A stretch of 40,843 nucleotides of DNA from Kiritimatiellales bacterium (GTDB lineage Bacteria; Verrucomicrobiota; Kiritimatiellia; Kiritimatiellales; Pontiellaceae): the NCBI GenBank assembly GCA_021734345.1, contig JAIPJC010000013.1:1-40843 (forward strand). Reading direction: 5' to 3'. The position numbers were made by a program, and so were the translations under genes. Below the pieces are notes generated by a model that ran no database searches, was not told the origin of the DNA, and worked only from the letters and a program-made list of their open reading frames with translations. Positions 8,220-18,380 of this stretch are shown here, one piece after another (position 1 is the first letter of the stretch; the number at the start of each line of letters is the position of its first letter).

Positions 8220-9275
8220 ATGGACAAGGATATGAGCAGGCCGAATATTATTTTTGATACGGATATGGGGAACGATGTGGACGATGTGCTGGCGCAGGTG
8301 TTGCTACATTCGTTTGTTCAGGACGGGGCTGCCGATTTCGATGTGGCGCTGGTGAACAAAGGAAGCCTGTTGGCTCCGGCATTTACGGATTTGATCAACC
8401 GGTTCTGCGGCAGAACCGACATCGAGGTTGGCTTCTGTCCCAACGGGCCGACACCGGAAGAGGGGCTGTTTCTCCGCCCTGTATTGGAGGAAAGCGAAGG
8501 CCTGCTCCCCTACGACCCGGACACGAAGAAGTGGCCGGATGCGGTTTCGCTGCTCCGGCGCCACCTCGCATCGATCCCCGATCGGAGCGGGGTCTATGTC
8601 TCGATTGGCTTTTGCACCATTCTGTCCCGGTTTTTGGAATCGGGTCCTGATGAATATTCCACATTGACCGGGGTTGAACTGGCAACCCGCAAGCTTCGGT
8701 TTGTCTCTTTGATGGCCGGGAATTTTGATGCGCAGGTCATGCAGAATCCAACGCCGGAAAACGCAGAGCATAATATCGTGAAGGACATTCCCTCAGCGGT
8801 TCAGGCGATTACGTTGTGCCCGGTTCCGATGGTTTTCAGCGGGTTTGAGGTCGGAGTCGAATGCTGTTTCCCTCGTCGGGTCGTTCGGGAAGAGATGAAT
8901 TGGTGTAAGTTCAACCCGCTGAAGATGGCCTATGGGTTGTACCTCGGCATGGAGCATGACCGACCCTTGTGGGACCTGACCAGTCTGCTGCATGCCGTGT
9001 TCCCCGACGAGGGTCATTTCGATGTCTCCGAGCCGGGAACCGTTACGGTTTCGGACAGCGGACACACGATGTTTCATCCCGACGCGTCAGGGTTGCATCG
9101 CTATTTGATTTTGAAAGACGAGCGGCTTCCCGAAATCATCGATCTTTTTTCCAAGGGATGCTCGCGGCGCTTCGACAGCGCCTTTGAACCGGCCTTGGCA
9201 GCGGAATGCCGCTCCGCAGAGGAGCTTGCCACGGAACGGTGCATGGCTGGTTTTAAGGAGCCGAATTATGTTTAG
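8220..9275 (+). CDS. Nucleoside hydrolase, cytoplasmic
   Basis: Inosine-uridine nucleoside hydrolase family; members cleave the N-glycosidic bond of ribonucleosides to ribose plus base. The signature IIFDTDMGNDVDD lies right at the N-terminus; its Asp cluster binds the calcium that holds the ribose. No signal peptide, so it acts in the cytoplasm, unlike the paralogue at 13872-14891. In classical members a catalytic His precedes an Asp near the C-terminus; the matching segment here reads LWDLTSLLHAV, with Trp where His is expected, so the substrate or mechanism may differ. The start at 8220 is the first ATG near the conserved N-terminus, but its ribosome site is weak (AAGAA) and ATG 8232 is possible. 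First gene of the putative ribose locus; the next gene starts inside its last codons. Confidence 0.85.
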   Translation: MDKDMSRPNIIFDTDMGNDVDDVLAQVLLHSFVQDGAADFDVALVNKGSLLAPAFTDLINRFCGRTDIEVGFCPNGPTPEEGLFLRPVLEESEGLLPYDPDTKKWPDAVSLLRRHLASIPDRSGVYVSIGFCTILSRFLESGPDEYSTLTGVELATRKLRFVSLMAGNFDAQVMQNPTPENAEHNIVKDIPSAVQAITLCPVPMVFSGFEVGVECCFPRRVVREEMNWCKFNPLKMAYGLYLGMEHDRPLWDLTSLLHAVFPDEGHFDVSEPGTVTVSDSGHTMFHPDASGLHRYLILKDERLPEIIDLFSKGCSRRFDSAFEPALAAECRSAEELATERCMAGFKEPNYV

Positions 9276-11451
9276 AAATTGCCATAGTGCAGTTCTGCTG
9301 GCTGGAATCTTGATGGCGGATCCCGCTGGAGCGACGCAGGAAGATCTATTCAGGAATCCACCGCCGGAGTTCCGCCCGCTGATCATGCAGCACGACAAGC
9401 CTATACGGGATTCGGGCGCGTTGGACTACCTGCGGGTGCGCCGGGCCGGAGGGTTCGTCATGGATGCCGGAGGAAGCAAGACCCCGTCGGGGCGCGACGT
9501 GTCCGACGAAGAAACCTTCATCAACCCCACCTATCTGAACGTCCCTGAAAACTTTAAAAGGCTGGCTACCGTGCTTCAACAGTTGAAGTCCGATGGCCGG
9601 GGAGCCTGGCTCTATGACGAGTATGCCTATCCCAGCGGATCGGCGGGCGGTCTGGTTTTGGCCGACGGGCACGATGAATATGCGGCACAGGTGGTTCGCT
9701 TTCGCGTTTTCAAAAAAGGCGAGCAGGTTGTGCCGAAAAGCGATGCGGTTGTGGTTTCCTGCGTTGCCCTGCCGATGCAGGACAGCGTGGTCGATCTCAG
9801 CCGCGCGCAGGATTTGACCAACGAGGCCCGCAGGGGATCTTTTTTGTGCGATGTCCCCGACGAGGCATGGCGCGTTTGTCTTCTTGAAAAGGATTATTCC
9901 GACACTTGGAAACGGCACAACATGGGACGACGTTTGCTAAATGTGCTGGATCGTGATGCGGTCGGTCGGTTTATTGCAATAACCCATCAAAAGTACGTCG
10001 AGGAGCTAGGTTCCGGCCTGCGCAATGTCCAGGCATTCTTTACGGATGAACCGCAGTTCGGCAGTGCCGAATTTTGGGGCAAGTCCGGACTGGAAGAAGC
10101 CGACCCGATGATCCAGTGGACCGACGAGCTCCTCGCGGCATTTGAGAAAAAGAAGGGCTATGGCCTGGTTCCCATTCTCCCGGCCTTGTTCATGGATGCC
10201 GGACCGCAGACGGCCAAGTACCGCTATGATTTCTATGATGTGCAAAGCGACCTGATGGCGGAAAACTATTTCGGCCAGATCCAGACATGGTGCAATGGCC
10301 ATGGGATTCTTTCCTCCGGGCACATGCTGCTCGAGGAATCGCTTCTTTTCCATGTGATGTTCAGCGGGAGCGCCTTTAAGAACTGGATGCGGCAGGATCT
10401 TCCGGGAATGGATCTGCTGGGGGCGATGCCATACCGGAGCATGGCGTTCCATTGGGAGCCAAAGTCGGCATGGTCCACAGAGGACATCTCCTGCAAAATG
10501 GTTTCGTCCATGGCCCATCTCCAAGGGAGGAAAGGCGCGTTTTCCGAAAATTTTGCCACTGCGGAAAAAGCGTCGTTGCGGGATGTCCTGGGGACGGTCG
10601 CCTGGCAGTACAGCGAAGGCATCACCCATATGGCGACGTACACCATTCAAAACACCCTTTCGGCGGAAGACTATGCGAAGTTCTGCGATTTCTGCGGGCG
10701 CCTGGCCCTCTTCGCCCGCCGCGGCGTGCCGGGTTCCAGGATTGCGGTCCTTGTGCCGGAGTCGTCCGTGTGGGCCGCCTATGTTCCGCCATCCGGCGGC
10801 GGCTTCGAGCGGTATTTCAAGGACAATCCCGCCGCAACCGAAATCGATGCCGGGTTCCGCAAGACATGTGAAACCCTGCTGGCTGCGCAAAAGCAGTTCG
10901 AGTGCGTTACCGACGAGCTGTTGCGCCAGGCAACGGTGCGGGATGGATATTTGATGATCGGCCCCATGAAGTTTTCAATGCTGATTTTGCCGGAGGTGCG
11001 TTTTGCCGGTCCGGGCATTTTGGAGAAACTAAGCGAATTTGTGGCATCGGGTGGCTACGTCCAGTTTGTCGGGGCTCTTCCTTCCCAGGACGGGAAGACC
11101 GGCCAATCCGCCAAGGTGGCCCTTGAGGCGGAAAAACTGATTCGGAGTAATCCCGGTCACGTCAGCAAGGAACCCAAGGTTTCGTTGCCATGGATCGAGC
11201 ACAACTGTCTGGACGATGTTGTCTGGAGCGGTGATTCCGCCGTGCGCATGCTCGTCAAGAATGACGGGGATGAAACCATCATTATTCTTGCAAACCCGTC
11301 GACGGATCCGGCCAAAGGCCGACTGGGCGTTGCAGCGGGAAGGAAGGCGGAACTGTGGAATCCAGAGACGGGGGAAACCAGCCCGTTGAATGGCAGCGCC
11401 CTGGAGATTGAATTGCAGCAGAAGACGGCCTGCGTCGTGACCCTGCGCTAA
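9268..11451 (+). CDS. Secreted glycoside hydrolase, GH106-like
   Basis: 727-residue protein with a Sec signal peptide (MFRNCHSAVLLAGILMADPAGA). The start at 9268 has AAGGAG at 9255-9260 and overlaps the preceding gene by 8 bases, so the two are coupled. The catalytic part looks like the alpha-L-rhamnosidase GH106-type TIM barrel: WLYDEYAYPSGSAGG, then FTDEPQFG with a probable acidic catalytic residue, then PMIQWTDELLAAFEKKKGY, and a later segment resembling a rigid-domain/flavodoxin-like module (GGYVQFVGALPS). The C-terminal end (ETSPLNGSALEIELQQKTACVVTLR) is a beta-sandwich typical of such enzymes. Specificity is not decided by sequence; rhamnoside, or another glycoside releasing a ribose-containing product for the neighbouring genes, are both possible. 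Confidence 0.7.
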   Translation: MFRNCHSAVLLAGILMADPAGATQEDLFRNPPPEFRPLIMQHDKPIRDSGALDYLRVRRAGGFVMDAGGSKTPSGRDVSDEETFINPTYLNVPENFKRLATVLQQLKSDGRGAWLYDEYAYPSGSAGGLVLADGHDEYAAQVVRFRVFKKGEQVVPKSDAVVVSCVALPMQDSVVDLSRAQDLTNEARRGSFLCDVPDEAWRVCLLEKDYSDTWKRHNMGRRLLNVLDRDAVGRFIAITHQKYVEELGSGLRNVQAFFTDEPQFGSAEFWGKSGLEEADPMIQWTDELLAAFEKKKGYGLVPILPALFMDAGPQTAKYRYDFYDVQSDLMAENYFGQIQTWCNGHGILSSGHMLLEESLLFHVMFSGSAFKNWMRQDLPGMDLLGAMPYRSMAFHWEPKSAWSTEDISCKMVSSMAHLQGRKGAFSENFATAEKASLRDVLGTVAWQYSEGITHMATYTIQNTLSAEDYAKFCDFCGRLALFARRGVPGSRIAVLVPESSVWAAYVPPSGGGFERYFKDNPAATEIDAGFRKTCETLLAAQKQFECVTDELLRQATVRDGYLMIGPMKFSMLILPEVRFAGPGILEKLSEFVASGGYVQFVGALPSQDGKTGQSAKVALEAEKLIRSNPGHVSKEPKVSLPWIEHNCLDDVVWSGDSAVRMLVKNDGDETIIILANPSTDPAKGRLGVAAGRKAELWNPETGETSPLNGSALEIELQQKTACVVTLR

Positions 11452-11469
11452 TCTGGAACAAAAATTGAT

Positions 11470-12927
11470 ATGACAAAGGAAAAACACAAGCCGGTATCGC
11501 TGGCCCAGATCTTCGGCTACGCCCTCGGCGAAGGAGCCGTTTCCATTACCATGAATGGCATCTCCAACTTCGCGATGCTCTACTACACGCAAGTGCTGGG
11601 ACTCAGCGCGACGTACGCCGGAATCGCCCTGAGCGTCACGACGCTCTGGGATGCCGTCACTGACCCGGTCATGGGACACATCACCGACAACACCCGCAGC
11701 CGCTTCGGGCGGCGCCATCCCTACCTGCTCTGGGGCGGCCTTGCGCTGGCCGTTTCGTTCTTTCTGCTCTGGGTGCTGCCGGGTAAATTTTCTTCGGCCT
11801 CCGGGATCTTCTGGTGTGTCCTGCTCATCAACCTTGTCGTGCGCACCGCCGTCACCGTCTTCGTGGTTCCCTACACCGCGCTCGGTTTCGAAATCTGCCC
11901 GGACTATGTCGACCGCTCCCGGCTCCAGGGCGTTCGCTACTTTATCAATCAGGTCGTGAACCTGGTCTTCGGCGCCTTCGCGTGGACCCTCTTCTTTAAA
12001 GACAAAACCGCCGCCGACGGCAGCCGGATCGACGGTACGCTGATTCAAAGCAACTACCTGACCATGGGTGTCGTACTGGCCGTAGCCACCTTCGTGATGA
12101 TTGTCTTCTGTATTCTCTCCACCCGCCGCCACGTCAAAGACAGCCGTGCGCTCCCGATGGAAGGCAACACCCTGAAAGCCTTCTTCCACGACCTCGCCGC
12201 CATCTTCAAAGACCGGATCGCCTGGTATGTCTTCGGCTTTTTCGGAATCGCCCAGCTCGCCATGCTGCTGGTCTCCCAGATCCAGATGTTCACCTATGTG
12301 CACTACATGCAGTTCACCTCCACCGAAAAAACCTGTGTGCACGGTGCCGGTATGGTCGCCTTTGCGCTGGGTTCGCTCAGCCTCTCCCGCCTCGTCAAAC
12401 GCTATGACAAAAAACCGGCCGGCTACATCGGCATTGCGATCAGCATGCTGGGCGGACTGGCCCTGTTCGCGATCTTTAGCGGAGGGCTGCTTGCGCCGAA
12501 AACCATGTGGGGAACCATACCCGTTGCAACCGTTCTGTTTGGACTCTGCCAGGGAATGTGGTGGGGCGGCTGCGGCATCCTCGTTCCGCTGGCGCTCTCC
12601 ATGATCGCCGACATCTCCGCGATCAACCAGCACCGCACCGGCCTGTTGAAAGACGGCAGCTACTCCGCCGTCTTCAGCTTCTTTATGAAAGCCGCCTGCT
12701 CCGTCGGTCTGCTGATCACCGGCTGGCTGGTCACCTGGGCGGGCATCGTCTCCGGATCGGAAACGCAAACCGCAGAAGCCGCCCGGAACATTTCGGTCAT
12801 GACCTTTCTCTCCGGCCCGATCATCGTTTTGATTTCGTTTTTCATCCTGAGAAAATATCCGATTGATCGCGCCTTTATGGAGAATATACAGGCGGAACCG
12901 GCGGCTGATGGAAAAAGGAGCATATGA
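11470..12927 (+). CDS. GPH-family sugar:cation symporter (MFS)
   Basis: 485-residue inner-membrane transporter of the glycoside-pentoside-hexuronide:cation family (MelB/XylP type). The N-terminal signature is clear: FGYALGEGAVSITMNGISNF, then DAVTDPVMGHITDNTRSRFGRRHPYLLWG, which carries the Asp residues used for cation coupling and the loop 2-3 arginines. About twelve hydrophobic segments are visible. It begins 18 bases after the glycosidase stop and overlaps the ribokinase start by 4 bases (ATGA). Between a secreted glycosidase and a ribokinase it most likely imports a pentose (ribose) or a riboside; this substrate is inferred from context only. Confidence 0.9.
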   Translation: MTKEKHKPVSLAQIFGYALGEGAVSITMNGISNFAMLYYTQVLGLSATYAGIALSVTTLWDAVTDPVMGHITDNTRSRFGRRHPYLLWGGLALAVSFFLLWVLPGKFSSASGIFWCVLLINLVVRTAVTVFVVPYTALGFEICPDYVDRSRLQGVRYFINQVVNLVFGAFAWTLFFKDKTAADGSRIDGTLIQSNYLTMGVVLAVATFVMIVFCILSTRRHVKDSRALPMEGNTLKAFFHDLAAIFKDRIAWYVFGFFGIAQLAMLLVSQIQMFTYVHYMQFTSTEKTCVHGAGMVAFALGSLSLSRLVKRYDKKPAGYIGIAISMLGGLALFAIFSGGLLAPKTMWGTIPVATVLFGLCQGMWWGGCGILVPLALSMIADISAINQHRTGLLKDGSYSAVFSFFMKAACSVGLLITGWLVTWAGIVSGSETQTAEAARNISVMTFLSGPIIVLISFFILRKYPIDRAFMENIQAEPAADGKRSI

Positions 12928-13823
12928 AGCCGATACTTGTTATAGGAAGTTCAAACACCGATTTGGTTGCGTCTGTGGAACGGCTGCCGGGCGAAGGCGA
13001 AACCGTCATGGGCAGCAGCCTTCAGAAATTCACCGGAGGCAAGGGGGCCAACCAGGCGGTGGCCGCTGTTCGTGCCGGTGTGCCCGTGGCGTTTGCCGGA
13101 GCGGTGGGAACCGACGCGTTCGGCGATGAAACTATTCAGGCATTTCAAACCGACGGACTGGATCTCCGCTATCTTCGGCGCACAGAATCCGCGCCGTCCG
13201 GAACGGCGCTGATCGCGGTTGATCGCAACGGCAGAAACCAGATTGTTGTCGTGCCGGGCGCGAATGGCTTGGTGGATCGGGAACAGATCGACACCATCGA
13301 GTTTTCCGAATTCGGCTTGGCGGTATTCCAACTTGAAATCCCTCACCCGGCGGTTTGGCATGGGTTGAAGAAAGCCCATGAAGCCGGATGCATCACCCTC
13401 TTGAATCCGGCTCCGGCCGCGACCGTTCCTGCGGAAATCCTCGCGCTGGTCGACTATCTGATTCCCAACGAGCACGAACTCAAAATCCTTTCGCAAAACG
13501 GCGGAACAGTGGAACAGATGGCGAAAGTGATGCTCGATACAGGGGTGAAAAATCTGATTGTCACACTGGGATCCAATGGGGCAGCCTGCTTCAGCCGCGA
13601 GGGACAAATTTCGGTTCCCGCGCCGGGAGTGCCGGTCGTCGATACGGTCGGCGCCGGCGACTGCTTCGTCGGGGTTTTCGCGGCGGCCTTGTACAAAGGA
13701 TTCGATATCGAACAGAGTCTGGTTTACGCGGTATCCGCCGCCTCCCTGTCCGTCGGAAAGGCAGGCGCACAGGCTTCTTATGGCGACTGGGATGCAATAC
13801 AAGAATTGGCGGCCACCACCTGA
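12924..13823 (+). CDS. rbsK: Ribokinase (PfkB family)
   Basis: 299-residue sugar kinase that phosphorylates D-ribose to ribose 5-phosphate with ATP. PfkB features: SSNTDLVASVERLPGEGET near the N-terminus, TGGKGANQAVAA (signature 1 with the di-Gly lid), NPAPA, IPNEHE, and DTVGAGDCFVG near residue 240 with the catalytic Asp and anion hole. Length and motif spacing match ribokinases more closely than fructokinases or adenosine kinases. Coupled to the transporter by a 4-base overlap. Together with the two nucleoside hydrolases it gives a route from ribonucleosides or ribosides to the pentose phosphate pathway. Confidence 0.88.
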   Translation: MKPILVIGSSNTDLVASVERLPGEGETVMGSSLQKFTGGKGANQAVAAVRAGVPVAFAGAVGTDAFGDETIQAFQTDGLDLRYLRRTESAPSGTALIAVDRNGRNQIVVVPGANGLVDREQIDTIEFSEFGLAVFQLEIPHPAVWHGLKKAHEAGCITLLNPAPAATVPAEILALVDYLIPNEHELKILSQNGGTVEQMAKVMLDTGVKNLIVTLGSNGAACFSREGQISVPAPGVPVVDTVGAGDCFVGVFAAALYKGFDIEQSLVYAVSAASLSVGKAGAQASYGDWDAIQELAATT

Positions 13824-13871
13824 CCCTTCCGGCAAGGTGGCCCGGCGGACTGGAAGAAAGGAAAAAGCACC

Positions 13872-14891
13872 ATGAAACACTTCATCCTATCTGCGATCCT
13901 CTGCACTTGCTGTAGTTTATCCGAAGCCGTTCCCGTACGGCTCATCTTCGACACCGACATGGGCAACGACGTGGATGACCTCATGGCACTGTGCATGATC
14001 CACAATCTACAGAGGCGCGGCGCCTGCGACCTGCTCGCCGTGACGATTACGAAAGACCATCCGCAGGCGGCGGCTTTCGTCGATGCGGTGAATACGCTCT
14101 ACGGCTATCCCGACATTCCCATCGGCGTCGTGCGCGACGGTGCGGCGAAGGAAGCGGGCAAGTTCAACCTTCTCTCCGATGAAAAAAATGCGGATGGCTC
14201 GCTGCGATATCCCCATGATTTGAAAAGCGGGGCCGATGCTCCCGAAGCCGTCGGCTTGCTCCGCAAAGTGCTCGCCGCGCAACCGGATGGAAGCGTCGTC
14301 ATAGCCCAGGTTGGTTTCTTCACCAATCTTGGCCGCTTGCTCGACTCGAATCCCGATGAATATTCGCCATTAGGCGGTCGCGAACTCGTTTCGAAAAAAG
14401 TCAGAGTCCTCAGCATCATGGCCGGAGCCTTCCAGACGGTGCAGTGGGACACGCGGCACCTCGAATACAATGTGAAGCTTGACGTGCCGGCCGCGCAGAA
14501 CCTCGCGAAAAACTGGCCCACGCCCGTTGTGTGGAGTGGTTTCGAGATCGGGATGGCCGCGGCCTTCCCGCATGTCGTCATCGAGCAAGATTTCGGCTAC
14601 ATAGCACATCATCCGCTCAAGGAAGCGTACTACCTCTACAACCCGCCGCCGCATGACCGCCCCACATGGGATCCAACCGCCGTGCTCTATGCCGTGATGC
14701 CGGATCGCGGCTACTTCGATCTTTCTCCACCCGGCGAAGTCACGATCGCGAATGACGCCGCCACCAGCTTTCGTCCGTCAAAGGACGGCAAAGGCCGCCA
14801 TCGCTTCCTTGTGATGAATCCCGAGCAAACCGCCCGCGTCCGGGAAGCCATCGTACAGCTCTGCGTGGAACCTCCGCCGCCGAAAAAATGA
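13872..14891 (+). CDS. Nucleoside hydrolase, exported
   Basis: 339-residue paralogue of the enzyme at 8220-9275, here with a signal peptide (MKHFILSAILCTCCSLSEA; the CC makes a lipoprotein possible but no clean lipobox is seen). Signature IFDTDMGNDVDD at 31-42. The late motif is TWDPTAVLYAV, again with Trp in place of the usual catalytic His before Asp. It shares ordered blocks with its paralogue (DEYSPLGGRELVSKKVRVLSIMAG against DEYSTLTGVELATRKLRFVSLMAG; FSGFEVG/WSGFEIG), so the two are diverged copies. The ribosome site is GAAAGG at 13856-13861. Last gene of the locus; it would release ribose outside the cytoplasm for the symporter. Confidence 0.87.
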   Translation: MKHFILSAILCTCCSLSEAVPVRLIFDTDMGNDVDDLMALCMIHNLQRRGACDLLAVTITKDHPQAAAFVDAVNTLYGYPDIPIGVVRDGAAKEAGKFNLLSDEKNADGSLRYPHDLKSGADAPEAVGLLRKVLAAQPDGSVVIAQVGFFTNLGRLLDSNPDEYSPLGGRELVSKKVRVLSIMAGAFQTVQWDTRHLEYNVKLDVPAAQNLAKNWPTPVVWSGFEIGMAAAFPHVVIEQDFGYIAHHPLKEAYYLYNPPPHDRPTWDPTAVLYAVMPDRGYFDLSPPGEVTIANDAATSFRPSKDGKGRHRFLVMNPEQTARVREAIVQLCVEPPPPKK

Positions 14892-14938
14892 TGGAAACAT
14901 CAATCGGAAGGAATATTTCCGCAAGATTAAGGAATGCC

Positions 14939-14967
14939 AATGCCCCGCACTGTGGCGGGGCATTTTA
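14939..14967 (+). terminator. Terminator between convergent genes
   Basis: A 10-bp perfect stem AATGCCCCGC / GCGGGGCATT (14939-14948 and 14955-14964) followed by TTTAG. It ends the ribose locus and also lies downstream of the helicase gene on the opposite strand, where the T-tract is poorer. Confidence 0.8.
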
Positions 14968-14986
14968 GGTTTGATCCGTCAGGAAT

Positions 14987-16849
<1,863 letters not shown>

Positions 16850-16884
16850 TGTCTGTCCTTTCGCATCCGAAAGGGAACTGGATA

Positions 16885-16979
16885 GTGGATTAATGGATGT
16901 TTGGATGTCGTTCGTAAAAAATGGTCGTCGCGGCGGTTTCCACCGGGCGGTTCAATGATCCAGTTATCCAAAAATCCAC
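16885..16979. repeat. Imperfect inverted repeat built from TGGAT units
   Basis: The left arm at 16885-16906 and right arm at 16958-16979 pair at 17 of 22 positions. The left side is itself a short-period repeat: GGAT occurs four times at about 7-8 base spacing. It lies in the 137-base gap between apgM and the helicase gene, both on the minus strand. No other function is visible in that gap. Confidence 0.5.
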
Positions 16980-16986
16980 TTGCCCG

Positions 16987-18183
16987 TCATCCTTCGGATG
17001 CTGCTGTTAGTATTTGTTGTATCCAATCGCAGGCCAGACATTGCACGTTTCCGTTGTTTACCGTTTCGTCAAATTTGGCCTGCGCGTCGATGTTCCCCAC
17101 GGGTCCTCTCAGGACAGCCATGGGAACGGGCTCGGAGGTGTGCCCCTTGAGGGCCACCGGCGTACGATGGTCGGTGCACAGCAGCAGGGTATAAGGCTCG
17201 CCCGCATCTTCCAACCATTGGAAAACCGGCGCGACTACCCTCGAATCGAACTCTTCGATCGCCTGCGTCTTCAACTGTGCTTTGCCCATGTGCCCGCATT
17301 CGTCCGGGGCTTCGATGTGGATGAAGACAAAATCGTCTTGCTCCAAAATCGCGAGCCCCGCGTCTACTTTGCCCTGGTAGTTTGTATCCAGGAAGCCGGT
17401 CGCACCGTCAACATCGGGTGCTTTCAAACCAGCCAGTTTTGCGAGTCCCTTCAGAAGGTCGACCGCGGAGACCACTCCGCCGCCCAACCCATAGAGGGAT
17501 TGATATGTTTCCAGCTGCATGGCATTGCCTTGCCCCCACAGCCAGATTTGCGTTGCGGGCTTTTTCCCTTCCGCAATACGCTTCATGTTTACGGGATGAT
17601 TCGCGAAAACCTCCTTCGAGCACTCCATAAGCTCGCGGATCTCCGCCTGCCGATCCCCTGCCGGCACATGTTCGCCTACCGGTTTATCGGTAATCTCGTG
17701 CGGCGGCATGCATGCGCATCCCGCCGGTCCACCGTCCCAAATGAGCAGGTGGCGATATTGCACGCCGGGATGGAAGGTTAGCCCCTCGCGTCCCAGCTTT
17801 TCCTGAACCGACGCGATCAGCGCCCGCCCCTCTTCCGTCGTGATATGGCCGGCGGAATAGTCGTCCATCATCCCGTCGACCACCGTCACCAGATTGCAGC
17901 GAAACGCCACATCCGACGGTTTCATCGGGATTTCCGCCCCGGCGGCCTCGATCGGCGCGCGGCCCGTATAGTTCAGCGCCGCGTCGTAGCCGAGCAGCGC
18001 CATATTGGCTACATCGCTGCCGGGCGGCATGCCCTCCGGTACGGTCTGTACCATCCGCACTTCCCCCGCCGCCGCGATCTTCCGGATCGTCGGGATATTC
18101 GCCGCCTGCAGGGGTGTTTTATTTCCCAAGACCTCGACGGGATAGTCGCCCATCCCATCACCAACCAAAACCACAACCTTCAT
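16987..18183 (-). CDS. apgM: 2,3-bisphosphoglycerate-independent phosphoglycerate mutase, archaeal type
   Basis: 398-residue metal-dependent enzyme of the alkaline-phosphatase superfamily that interconverts 3- and 2-phosphoglycerate in glycolysis. Features: VVLVGDGMGDYP at the N-terminus (first metal Asp), GSDVANMALLGYD (Ser nucleophile region), TGRAPIEAAGAEI, FIHIEAPDECGHMG and LLLCTDHRTPVALKGHTSEPVP (metal His/Asp ligands). Length fits the family. The start at 18183 (MKVVVLVGDGMGD) matches the family N-terminus; the open frame continues 24 codons upstream but that part is Arg-rich and looks non-coding. No strong ribosome site is seen. The 197-base gap to the divergent gene at 18381 should hold promoters for both. 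Confidence 0.92.
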   Translation of the reverse strand: MKVVVLVGDGMGDYPVEVLGNKTPLQAANIPTIRKIAAAGEVRMVQTVPEGMPPGSDVANMALLGYDAALNYTGRAPIEAAGAEIPMKPSDVAFRCNLVTVVDGMMDDYSAGHITTEEGRALIASVQEKLGREGLTFHPGVQYRHLLIWDGGPAGCACMPPHEITDKPVGEHVPAGDRQAEIRELMECSKEVFANHPVNMKRIAEGKKPATQIWLWGQGNAMQLETYQSLYGLGGGVVSAVDLLKGLAKLAGLKAPDVDGATGFLDTNYQGKVDAGLAILEQDDFVFIHIEAPDECGHMGKAQLKTQAIEEFDSRVVAPVFQWLEDAGEPYTLLLCTDHRTPVALKGHTSEPVPMAVLRGPVGNIDAQAKFDETVNNGNVQCLACDWIQQILTAASEG

Positions 18184-18380
18184 ATACGAGTCCAAATTCC
18201 TGATTAATGCGCGCGAATGTCTCCGAAAAGCCCCTCGAAGGCAACTCTTTAGCAAATCTAATTAGCCGCTCGTATACGCGCTGCGGAAGCGGGCGGGACT
18301 TCCGGGTCGCATTCGCTTGCCAGCAAACGGGAGGCAGGTATATTGGCGGGCAGGATAATTAAGCAAGAAAAGGAAAGTCC

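Noticed and set aside
11029-12768. 579-codon minus-strand frame opposite the symporter
   Set aside because: Highly charged, His/Asp/Gly-rich translation typical of an antisense shadow of a membrane-protein gene.
18184-18255. 24-residue N-terminal extension of ApgM
   Set aside because: Arg-rich, no homology to the family start, and MKVVVLVGDGMGD at 18183 is the normal beginning.
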